64,000 nt of DNA from Mesaphorura yosii (Eukaryota; Arthropoda; Collembola; Poduromorpha; Tullbergiidae): contig WIXG01000101.1 of NCBI GenBank assembly GCA_009869945.1, forward strand, positions 62,001 to 126,000. The letters are read 5' to 3'. Position numbers and translations under genes: made by a program. Of the stretch, positions 48,234 to 59,251 are shown piece after piece (the stretch's first letter is position 1; each line of letters begins with the position of its first letter). A model generated the notes under the pieces. It saw only the letters and a list, made by a program, of their open reading frames with translations. It did no database searches and was not told the origin of the DNA.

Positions 48234-51200
48234 AGGAACAACCGACGCGGCCACGCAACAGGTTTGTTGTCAAACGGGTTTCCTTTTGAGATAAAAAGAA
48301 ATACGCTCCTATTAAAATGTTTTAAATGAGTCGCTCTTTCATTCGCCCATTCTGAGGAGGTTAATTGCATGTCCAACTAAATGCTGCAGCAACGCACCAA
48401 AAAAAGACGTGGACAAGAAATGGCTGAGCATCACTTTTTGTCGCGGACGTTTAGTAAGTTTTTAACACGTAATTATGGCAGGGTGCTTTTATTCAATTCA
48501 TTTATATTCAGGCTTGATCCTAAAACACGCGTATTTGTTATATGGAGCACTTTCGCCATTTACATACTGCAGCTCAGGTTCATCTTTTTTTGCAGGCTAG
48601 CTGGCTTCCCGTCGCGAGCAGATCAAATAACATTTCGTCTTCCTCCTTCGTCTTTCTCTCAGCGTCTCGAACTTGCATCCTTCCAATCTTTTATATTGCC
48701 TAATTAAGGAAATTTTACTGCTTGTACCACACAAGAGTTCAAACTTCATAAATTATTCTCATTCTTCTCGAGGAAAATGAAGGCATCGGCTGAGAATGAA
48801 ACTCGTCCATCCTTCAATCAAACCTTCGTCTCGTCCGGTGTATCAAAATTTCGGGTGCAAAAAATCTCATTAACATGAATGGCGACGGTGACGGCAATAA
48901 AAACAGGCTAACGGCAAAGCAAATACGAGCACGTACAATAAAGCAATTTAGATTTGAGATTCCTTATTGCGAGACGAGTACAATGGGACAATCAAAGCTG
49001 AAATTCAAATCGTCTCAGCTCAAGAAGAGCCGGTTCAAAATATCTTCATCAAAGTCGACGAATTTTATGGGCAAACTCGAATTGTTGCTTTTGCTACCAT
49101 TTTATGACCTGAACAAATAAATGCGCCGTGTTTTCGCGTAGGAATGCGAGACTATAAAAGAAATCCAGTCCAGGTTATAAAAATAAAAGGGAGTGAATGA
49201 AACGAGAGCAGATCGCAGTGCAGCCCAGAAATAAAATGCTCGCTCATAAATTATTCAATCCGTCTCGATTGCCGAATTTTATTGCCTAAAAGCGAGGCAT
49301 GAAATATCTTCATCACAAATCAATTCAAATTGACTGCAAAAATTCATTGCAAGCATTGTTCAAGGTAATAAATAATTTATAACCGTAATTTATGCAGCAA
49401 TTACTCCTACTTTTTATCATCTCCTGCGCCAGATTCACCACTCACGCGAGCCAAGCCAATTCGAATGCGATTGCAAAGGCGACTCGACCATCGACCGCTT
49501 AGGCTAATAATTATAATTAGAGAAATTGTATCAAGTTTCAGATTGCAGATTGCTCGCAGAATTCACTCTCCTTTTCAGCTGCGAGCTTCCTCTTCATCGT
49601 AATTCACAAGCCGTTGCCATTGCCACAATGAAAAATAAGACCACCAAACATCGTAAACCGGTACACGATCAAATTCGCACAGCACAGCTTATCAGCAGAG
49701 TGCCACAGCAGGCAGGATCGCCGATCGCTCGGAAGAAGAAAAATGAACGCCTCGAACCAAAAATGCAGCAGCGAGCAGGTAACAAGTTGTTGAAACGCGT
49801 AAGAGGACGTTGATAAAGTGAAGAGGTACAAAACAAAGTCATTTGGGCAGCCAGCAAGGAGCCAAGTGGCGATGAAAAACTAGAGCAGATTTTTCTTCCT
49901 TTCCTCGTCGCTGCTCTTCGAATTCACATTCACATGTGCTCTCGCATCGCATCACTCATGTAGCTGATGATTTATACCATGTACTCAGGCAGACTGCAAT
50001 GAATCAAAGAGAAAATTCATCAATATCCATTAAACAAAGAGATTTAACACGCGTAAACGGACAACATGCAAATTAACTCGCGGACGGACACAAGAAGACG
50101 CTTAGCGAACGCCTCCGCCTTTTTGACACGACGAACTGAGAGTGGAAACTGCTGGGAATGGAATTTATAAGGTTATTCAATACGAATTTACGAATGTGTA
50201 CAAGAATGGAAGAGGATTCATTAAAATTTATTGACGCGAGAGAGAAGAAGGCAATTTCCAATTATTGGCAAGGTCTCCTCTGTCTCAAAGCTCAAAGCCT
50301 GAATGAACGATGATCCAATTCACTTTGATTCATCGGCCGCATTAACGTTTGGGAGGTCACATTTCCAAAAGTCAAACTGCATTACGTTCGGTCGAATTGA
50401 CACGTCGACTGAATGTGAATCTTGAGTTCTGTGAAGCGAGCAATTCTGTCGCCATCGAAATCAAAAATCAGCATAAATATGGCGAGGTGCTTAATCTTCA
50501 TTCTTAAGCGATCTTTTCTTTCAGGGCCTGCAAGGTTGCGTTGCTGCGAAAGATGCATCGAGATTGACTCTTGGCTTTTGCTTTTGCAGATTGTGAGCCG
50601 ATAACAGCTGCGATGCGATGTGAGCTCGTAACATTTTCATTACTCGTTCGCTTTTTCACCTTGTCACATGAATCATTTTTAGATTGTCATAATTCAGCAG
50701 CGCATTGAAAAGTTATTAACAATAATATTGAAAGTTACAAGTTTTTTTGCTGCATCGACTTCTTCGATCTTCGATTCTTGCATCTTAAAGTGGTTTGGTC
50801 GGTTTGGTCTGTCCACTCGCTGCTTGTTGCCACACATTTTCACACTCAAACTGCGAGTACGCTAAAATAGAAGACGGGGAAAATACTGCACAACGCAAAA
50901 AAATTCTTGTAATCGTAACAAGTGCAGCTTAAATTACTTGTTAATTGTAATTCAGAGAGAAGCAAATTTAATTGCTGTTGTTGCGTGTTTGGTGCATTTC
51001 GGCGCAGCGCTCGCAAAATGATGAACGGCCGGCCGCCGGTGCGGTGCGCGAGTGTCGAGGCCCATAAAAAAGGTGTTGCAAACAACCGTTTAGCAGATCG
51101 ACGACCAGATAAGGCAGGCTATAAATGTAATTACGTACGTGCGTTACCGACTGGCAAGCAACATCTCAATTGCCTCACAAAATAGTTGTTGTAATGTAAT

Positions 51201-53030
51201 AATGTTATTCTTGGAAGTAAACATGGAACGATCAAGTCAACAGTCAAGTTTCGCGTCCGTCCTGCTGCCTTATCAGAGTACACAATCTTGATTAGTTTTC
51301 GAGCTACCAGTGTTTAGTGTTTCCACGAGCTAAATTACCAGCCACGAAGCGCAAAGGTCCAATTACCAGCTTGTAATGTCATCAAGATCGTAAAACTTAA
51401 GGTTAACTCCTTCTGTTTGTTATTTTAATGGCGCACTTCAAAATTGGACAGGAGAATCTTGACTTTAAATTGCTTCTCAAATTGCGAATGGCGATCTGCA
51501 CACTTCATGTGGCCGACCTCTCTTTTGTTCATTGATTAACCGAAGAAGTGAAGAGCAGTAAATTACTTAAAGCCTTAATGGAACTCAGGCTCATCGATTT
51601 CCTCGCGTCGCGCATCTTTCGCCAAACTGCCGCATTGTTGAGAATTGCGTAGCACCTTTTTGGCATTTCTCCATTGTTTTGGTGAAATCGAATATCGACA
51701 GTCAGATTATGGCATGACTCCTTTTGCAATTTATGAGTTACGAGATACGAATTTCGATCTCATCCACCAACTTATGATTTAGATCATCTCCTTTTTTATT
51801 CAAAACAATTTACTTGGGCAGGCTAGTGGTATACTTGGAAAATGAGCGAATGAGCCTCGTCTGCCAACTCACAAATTAATGAGCATGATTGAAGTACGTG
51901 GGAAGAAGAAATTGAATGGAAAACGATGACGGAAAAATACTACCTGCTACTCTTGTCTCATCATCGCATCAGCTAATTTCTCGACTTCGCATTACATGTT
52001 TCGCATTTTACGTCTCGCAAATCGATCTTCAAATTGAATTGCGAGATTTTTCACCAAATAATCGTCCGTAATTGTCATACGCGAACCCACAAATCAAAAT
52101 ATTTTGAAAATTGAATCCTCTCGACTGCGCGCAAGCACTCATTTTCGAGTTTCGACGAATTCACCACATCCTCAATTTATATTTATTGCATCTGCGAAAT
52201 GAAAATAATCATTATCGCGAAATAAATTGCGGGATTGGTTTTCAAACCATAAAATTGATTTCTGCAAAATGCGAGTGTATGAACAGAAAGTTAACAGGCT
52301 TCACAACTTTTGCGCTTGCTTTGCGTGTCGATTCGATCGACGATCGTTTACACTGTCAGCAAAATATCAATTATTATCACGGCAGGATACACCGCCGAGA
52401 GCGAGATGTGTGTATCCTCGTTATCATTTCGAGAAGCTGTGAAGATTCACATGCTCGTTGTCGTTGCTTTCACTCAAAAACCCGAATTCAAATTCTGAGT
52501 CGAATCAAAACAAAAGACGCGATGGAGACAAGAAACACGACGTGAACACGAAGGAGAAAATGAAAGCATGCCGATCTCGATTAAGGAAGCCTTCTTCGAA
52601 CCACAACCACGGCGTGAAAAAAAAAACTTGAAATTCGAAGATTAATGGAAAGGAGAGAACAGAGAATCTGTGAATTGCGAATGCAGAATCGAGGAGGCGA
52701 AAGAAAAAATAGCAAAGCTTTTGAATTGCTGCTGTTGATGAAGGGGACATCATTTTCATACGTGCGTATTTTTCGTGCTGATATTTTTTCATTTTTGATT
52801 GTTGAGTAACGAGAAGTTGAATGATGGACTCAGGACGACAGAATACGTGCAGCAGCAACGTAGCTTGGGAAGAGTTCCGCATGATTTGGTAATTTGGCAG
52901 GCAACACGCACACATTTTCTTCAACTCTCGATTTTGAGACTAACTTTCTGAGGACGGCATGCTAATAACACGGCGCATTCGAGTGCTCGTTCATTTGCAT
53001 AGTCCTGAAGAATTTTGACAAGGCGAGAGG

Positions 53031-53048
53031 AGTCAGTCAGTCAGTCAG
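53031..53048. repeat. (AGTC)n microsatellite
   Basis: Just over four AGTC units (agtcagtcagtcagtcag) in non-coding DNA. Confidence 0.7.
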
Positions 53049-55632
53049 GCTGCTTTGATCCTGCCATTTTTCATTCGCTTGTCCCTTCGCCGTCACAGTA
53101 CGAATTCAAAAGTATCTCCACATCATCTCACATTTGTCATGCATTATTGCCCCAGATTCCCACAGAAATTCAATCTAAAACTCTATCACTCATCTCACAA
53201 CGACAACGACGACGCGAGAAGACAAGAAAACGCGAACGCCGGGCTTGTCTTGTCTTGGCGATTGCTCGCTCGTTCGCCGCTAATTTTTTCGTGGACCGTA
53301 CATATGCATAGACAAAATTAGCGTATGCGTTCCGCCGAAGCGATCGACCATAATTTGCCTTTTGCCACCACCGCGTCGTCATTCCCTTGATGCTGATGCT
53401 GATACGCGTAATCGTAAGTAATTTTGTGATACCGCAAGCTAAAGGCGAATTGGTGCTGTGCTGTGCCTTAATAAGCTCAAGGTTCTTCACACGATATCCG
53501 ACAAACATAACGTGTCTTGTCATTGTTGCAGGAGATCAATTGAAATTGTGCGATTTGCATTCGGATTTTGCAAATCTGGAAGAATTTCTGTGACCGATCC
53601 GATGATGTTCTTGCGTCTTGGAATGCCCATCGATTAAAAAGTCGCTGAGAAGGTCACAGTGAATTAATCCTGAGTCCATTTTTCAGCATTTCGAAAATTT
53701 CGATGTAAATAAGCCACAAAACAGAGCAGCCACGCAGGAGCAGCAGCGTCATGCAAGCAAGGCGATTGCAATTATCAAAAAGCTGACGCTGACTGCGAGC
53801 TGATCTGAAGTGAGTAGCCAGAAGCTTTGAATTTTGTGTTGCATTGCATTGACGATTGCGGTTTCACAGGCTATTATTATTTCGTGCAAATAATAACATG
53901 CAAATATTTCTTGAATGTGTTCTTAAACTTGTCGATTCATCATCATCACACTTTGATAATAGCACAGCGTAATTGTATGGTGCAATTTTCATCTAATCTA
54001 TAATAACAATGCACATGCATTATTTTGAATAAATTGCATGTGCAATCGGACGAGGTTTTGTTTGCATTATGCGTATGCCCTCAGACACAATAGCAGGCCA
54101 GGCCAGAGCCTCATGTCGAGCCGCGTAATGAGAGCAAATCAATGAATTTATGATTTTAGGCTGCAGAAACTGAAGGAAGAGTGCAAGAGGCAAGAGCCAA
54201 GAAGACAAGACAAGACAGTGAGAGGAACAAGATAACCCTTTAAAGAGCTAGAGTCCAAAGTCAACCACGCCCAGCCACAATTTTGTATTTTGTGTTTTGA
54301 TTCTCGCTAACCGTCTCAGTTGTAAATTCGTACGTACTTGTTGTGCAAGAGTTCAGAAGTCTCGATCAACTTCAACTTTAATGACACGCAAGACGCGATT
54401 TGCGAATTCGTGAATGTGATTTAGTCAATTTTGAGATGAAAAGAGCATCGAGACACTTCAAAGGCTCGAAAGGCACTTGAGCTTGAACTGCTTTTGATAT
54501 TTTGATTGATTGCTAATCGCAGTCAGTATTTTGCTGCAGAAGTCGGCTGTCTTCGTGTCCGTGTCAAGTCAGTCTATGCAAATTCTGAATTCGACCTGGT
54601 CGGCTTGGCTTGGCTTAATTATCAATTTCAAGTTCCTTGCTTATGCTTAATTATAATGCACTCTGATTTGAATACGTCGGACGACCTTGCGCACATAAAA
54701 ATTGTAGTTATTGGAATTGGAGGAAGAGTGAGTAACACGCAAACAAAAACGCAAGCGCAATGAATCATTAACGATTAGCTCAATCGAACATCACAACAGG
54801 GATAGCGACAAGCACGGCACATTGAGAAGGCGCCGCGATTACGGAAGACGAAGCGCAAGTGGCAGCCAATCTGATAAGCAAGCACCTTCTGTCTCGATAC
54901 TTCACTTAACACGAAACGAAAACGCAACATGCTTCAGAGCTCAAACTTGAAACTGAAACTATGAAACTTTGTTTTGATTAATGAGTTCACATCGAAATCG
55001 AAAGTGACCGGCCAAAAATGAGACGCGACGGGCAAAACCGCAAACGGCTGCTTTTCCACGACTTAATTATTAATTTGGAATAATGATCAAAATTGCCAAA
55101 ATGTCACTGCGTTCATTTGAGTAATGAATTTGTAGCAAAATTTCAGCCAATGGAATGTTTCAGGTCTCATTATTTACTTCAAATCTTGAAAATGTGTCAT
55201 TTTTATCAGTGCCCTTCATCTGTTTTGCGACGAAATGTCTCAACTGCTCACTTCTGATGGATGATGAATGATGGCACCGAGACAAGGTTGAGTACCTTCG
55301 TACATACGCACGCCTTAAATGGCATGTCACGCCACAATTACGAAATTCCAGTAGCAATGATCATTCAACAAACAATGCGGTTGCCACTTTGTGACATGTT
55401 TCTTCTTGTCAAACAGAAAAAAACTCGTCAACGATCACTTTTTAATTGCAAGCTGAGTCAAAAATTATGAAACTTGTGGTGAAAGACATTAAGTCCAACG
55501 TGCGATATTATTCTGATCAACTTCACGAGATTATACACATTTTTAGATTATATGTAAGCTATAAACGGAAGATAATAAAATAAGACAACGGTTATTTTAT
55601 AACTAAAACTGGGCAGTCGAACATTTAGTAAT

Positions 55633-56803
55633 TTAATTATAAAATGGATTGTATGTGACCCAGTGGGCCCTCTGTTGATCTTTCGCCTTTTCCGAGCTTG
55701 TGAAGAGGGACTTGTACGTGGATGATGCCTTCGGGTCTTTCGCAACGCTGTAGGACACCAACTTCGTAACAGCATCGGTGGATCCACCTGACTTGTGTTT
55801 CTTCACTCCGTTCGATCCGTTCATTTGCACTGCAACAGGTGGATTTTTTTCCAGTTTGCGTTTTTCCAACTTTGAAGACGAGCCTGCTTCGACCTTAATT
55901 GCCCCAGGATCCGTACTTGAACTTTGTCCGTTAACTGCTTCCTTGCTCACATGTTCCAACTCTTCATCTGAAGATTTCTGCGTTTTCTTTGATTTCTTCA
56001 GGCCCTTAGCGGCTTTCGCTTTTGATCTTCGTAGATCCATCTTCTCCTGTGCTGATGAAATATCCTCCGCATCCACCGGATTTAAGAGAATCACGTCCAG
56101 AAGTTCAAATGGTTTCTGGCATCTGAAAGTAATCAAGTTTGTAATTAGTTCTTTCTCTCTCATTAACTATACAAGCGTGAGCACCTAAGTGTATTTACGT
56201 AACCGAAACTTACTTCAGGCATTCAAATGGAGGCTCCTTCTTCGTTTTTGTCAATTCCTTCAGCGCCTTCTCACTCATCACACAGCCACAAGACCATAAG
56301 AACACAAACCGGAAACGCCCGTTCATTTCCTGGCCGCTGACTGGGCATATCCACTTGGACTTTTGCATGTCAATGTAGCCATCTCCCTTTTCAGCGGTCG
56401 AAGCCTCAGCCTCGGACCACGCAGGATTTTCGGTTAAGTTGAGTGGCTTGACGTCACGGAGGGACTTAATGTGGGCAGCAACAGACACGTCAGCTGATGA
56501 GGTGGCTGGCTCCTCGACGGTCGCGGATTTGTCCAGGAGTGTCTCCAGAACTGTCTCCTTGCTGTAAAGCCTTCCCAACTCACAAGCCACGACGGGCTGC
56601 TGAAGAGGGGCTTGGGAAATCGCACAATTCTGCCATCGATGTGCCAACTCGGCAGCTTTGTCTTTCTAAAAATTTATAAAGTACAGTGATTAGCTAAATT
56701 AATTAAAAGAAGAATTCAACTACTGGATACTTACCTTTTCTGGCTTCTTTTTTGTTTTGACTAATTCGTCCCTTTTAGGGATGGTGCCACCATCACAGCC
56801 CAT
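55633..56803 (-). CDS. RTF2: Replication termination factor 2 (RTF2 homologue)
   Basis: Exons on the minus strand: 56803-56735, 56665-56214 and 56122-55633 (1011 nt, 336 aa, close to the human length). The N-terminus MGCDGGTIPKRDELVK is the family signature. It is followed by CAISQAPLQQPVVACELGRLYSKE (a RING/U-box-like first half), HIKSLRDVKPLNLTENPAW, WICPVSGQEMNGRFRFVFL, CGCVMSEKALKEL and a second CxxC (FECLKCQKPF). The C-terminus is Lys/Ser-rich and ends with the conserved STYKSLFTSS..HWVTYNPFYN. RTF2 is a nuclear replisome factor whose level at forks is controlled by DDI1/2 shuttles and the proteasome; the fission yeast protein enforces site-specific fork termination. The zinc-binding cysteine pattern is partly degenerate (CGCV then CxxC), as in other animals. 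It is divergent from HROB across about 600 bp. Confidence 0.96.
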
Positions 56804-57400
56804 CCCGAAGCAATGTGGTAGACAAACCACTCGAACAATTAATTAATTAATTACACTCACAACGACTTCAATTAATTAATTAAATATCTTCTCAATAACT
56901 ATCCAAGTGTTCAGTGCTGAATCATCGTCATCCGAAACTCTAGATTCAAATGCTTGGCACCACTGTACATCGTTTACGTAAGTGCGTATGAAATCAAGTA
57001 TCGACAGTGAGCAGCGAAATTCATAAAGCCAAAATACAAAGCAGCAGAGGCAGCAGCCAGTAGCATCGCATCGGTACAAAATTGCTACGACTCGTTTTAA
57101 CAACAACGCAATAATTAAGAGAAAGTGTTGATCTTGATCTTAAAAATTTAAGTTTAAGAAGCATATCGTGACTTCGTTTGTACTTTTGATACTTTTGATA
57201 CTTGGACATTGCACACTGCACATTGCGTTTCTCGAAATTTGGAGGTACGGATTAGTTCGCTAATACTTAATTTAAATTGCTGTAATGGGCGATTGTCGAT
57301 GTGTTAATCGTAATTGTCTTGATTGCAACTACAGGTCCCAGTCTCGACGCTTGTCATCCCAGCAGGCGCTGTCATGTCTGAAAATAATTGGTAATTACCC
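56804..57400. promoter_or_regulatory. Shared divergent promoter region of RTF2 (-) and HROB (+)
   Basis: About 600 bp lie between the two ATGs. Two runs of AATT repeats (AATTAATTAATTAATTA at about 56837-56853 and again at 56870-56885) sit 35-80 bp upstream of the RTF2 start. No TATA box was seen. The HROB side has several out-of-frame upstream ATGs (for example 57285), which may lie in its 5' UTR. Confidence 0.45.
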
Positions 57401-58844
57401 ATGCAACTTGTTGTCACGTGCCTCGAAATGGAAGGCGACTTTCCAGATCTTGACGATGAAGACGACGACTTCATTCTTTCGCAAGTAAATCTTCAACCTC
57501 CGTCGACAGACAATTTCAACGAAAACAATCTCAGTAAGCCCGACACCTCGAAGAACCCACTTGGAAAGAGGACCTCGACTAGCCCATTGAATAGCGACCT
57601 TAATAATCGATTCTGCGACAATCCGAAGCGGATAATTCTTGACACGAGCAATGACCGTAACAGAAGTAGAAGTAGTTTCACCAAAACGCCTAAAAAACTT
57701 TCCAAGAGAAGGTTTCCGGGACCAGCTGGATTGTTGCCGACACTGAAGTCATCAGAACTCGACTTATTGGACAAATCTCGATTAGTTTTTCCCAACGTTG
57801 ACAAGGTGGCCGACAGCCACAAGCTCCCTGACGGCTCGGTCCTGCCGAAATCTCCATGCTCAAGAGCTATCGCAGCAAACTCCCAAGATGACAGTCCGAA
57901 AACTTTGCTGGAAAAGCAAACGCGTAGTGAACTTTTGACTCACCTCCAGCTCAAGATAAATAGTTCACGAATTTTAACCACCTTGAACATATCGTGGATT
58001 CACAATAACATTATGTGGCTACCAAAAACTACAAGAATCCCTTTTCTTTTGCTTACACTGCTTGATGCTCCAGAATTAGGCGGAGGAGGCTCGCGAGGGT
58101 CCAAGCCACCCTGCGTTCGCTGTACTGACGAAACAGGTATTTAGCATTTACTTATTTACAAGGTTCTGGTGTTTGTATTGCACCGGATATCTACTACTCA
58201 CTCTCACATGAATTTCTTCACCAGGGTCTATCGAAGCGGCAATCAACTACAATTTCGCCGTAGAACACATAAATGATCTCTCACCCGGAACTTGCCTGGC
58301 CCTTCAAAATGTGAGTTCAACCTAGATCATGCATTTCATCATTTGACAGCAAAAGCCATCAGCATCATCTTATAGATTTGTTATGTTATTATCTCAGGTT
58401 AGCCTAGTTCGGGTGGGTAAAGAAGTTACGCTTATGATTATTCCGCGAAGCCTCATCTGTATGACAAGCATACGAGAAGGAGATTTACAAAAAGCACAAG
58501 ACTGGTCGCAAAGGTCGTCTGACAGAGTCAAATTTACCACCTTTTGCGAGTTTGTACCTGACGAAATTTGGAGAAATTATGAAAATCTCCTTGCAATAAA
58601 GACGAGGATTGAACACGAGGCTGAAACGCAACAGCAACAAAGGCAACAATCTGTCCAAAAGATTTCTGAACGAAATACTACTGTTTTAGAAACTTCCAGG
58701 AGAACTTCAGGATACTTTCCACCAGGGCAGAACAATAATGAACCTGTTCAATGCGAACAAGTCGAGGACATCGAGGACGACCCATTTTTTGAAGATTTGG
58801 AGGTCAATTTTGACGAAATTGATAGAGTCAGTATGGCCATGTGA
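57401..58844 (+). CDS. HROB: HROB (MCM8-MCM9 interacting homologous recombination factor with OB fold)
   Basis: Exons: 57401-58136, 58225-58310 and 58398-58844 (1269 nt, 422 aa; ATG 57428 would give 413 aa and starts the acidic MEGDFPDLDDEDDDF). The family motif RRFPGPAGLLP lies at about 103-113. The C-terminal OB-like region follows: RIPFLLLTLLDAP, TGSIEAAINYNFAVEHINDLSPGTCLALQNVSLVRVGKEVTLMIIPRSLICM, in the same order as human HROB. Human HROB loads and stimulates the MCM8-MCM9 helicase in homologous recombination and interstrand crosslink repair, acting in the nucleus. This protein is shorter than the human one (about 647 aa) because the disordered N-terminal half is reduced. The C-terminus is acidic (EDIEDDPFFEDLEVNFDEID), as in relatives. 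No frame break is seen; intron sizes are 88 and 87 nt. Confidence 0.92.
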
Positions 58845-58975
58845 TTCTTCGACAATACACGACTGTGGTAAATTAATTAATTAACCGAACTATTTTTAAG
58901 GTGATTTTTTGATATTAATTTCTTGTACGGCGCAAGTTTAGGATAAGCAACCTTAATAATAATCTATCAATGATT

Positions 58976-58981
58976 TTTATT
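58976..58981 (-). terminator. Polyadenylation signal of the small membrane protein gene
   Basis: Minus-strand AATAAA (TTTATT on the plus strand) lies about 45 nt beyond the stop codon of the minus-strand frame at 59027, supporting that frame as an expressed gene. Confidence 0.55.
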
Positions 58982-59026
58982 CAGGAAGTGGGAATTCCAC
59001 TTCCTGGTGCTTGCAATTATCGGAAT

Positions 59027-59251
59027 TTATTGGATGGACAAAACTAAAATGCTGATGAGTCCATTGCCCAATGGAATGGCTTGACTTATTGCCTTTGCAA
59101 TGTTGCTGCGCAATAAAAGGAGTAACCATCCGAATCCCAGCATCAGGCATATTCTTTTATATCCGTTCGATAGAGCATAAACTATAAACACAGCCACAAC
59201 ACATTGTACCAACGGAATGTTCCAATGTTCGCTCCGTTTTACGACCGCCAT
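59027..59251 (-). CDS. Tiny hydrophobic membrane protein (74 aa), unrecognised
   Basis: This is a single uninterrupted frame from ATG 59251 to a stop at 59027. A short polar N-terminus (MAVVKRSEHWN) precedes two or three hydrophobic segments: IPLVQCVVAVFIVYAL (about 12-27), ICLMLGFGWLLLLL (about 34-47) and a weaker IPLGNGLISILVLS (about 59-72). A basic loop (NGYKR) lies between the first two. There is no signal-peptide cleavage motif, so an integral membrane microprotein is most likely. A minus-strand AATAAA is correctly placed 45 nt downstream, and its 3' end converges with HROB only 180 bp away. It resembles small organelle or ER membrane proteins in general character only; no family is named. 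A chance frame cannot be excluded. Confidence 0.55.
   Translation of the reverse strand: MAVVKRSEHWNIPLVQCVVAVFIVYALSNGYKRICLMLGFGWLLLLLRSNIAKAISQAIPLGNGLISILVLSIQ

Larger units (their letters stand above)
47956..55560. other. 7.6-kb coding-free region between the zinc-finger gene and RTF2
   Basis: No exon, RNA gene or transposon was recognised. Base composition and the density of short words (GCGATTGC, AATTCGAATTC, TGCATTGCATTG) match the 22-kb domain upstream of the zinc-finger gene. It may contain downstream regulatory elements of that gene. Small microsatellites occur at 48218-48233 and 53031-53048. Confidence 0.5.

Noticed and set aside
56837-56885. AATT palindromic runs near the RTF2 start as a possible inverted-repeat transposon end
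   Set aside because: AATT repeats are self-complementary simple sequence; there is no longer arm or target-site duplication.
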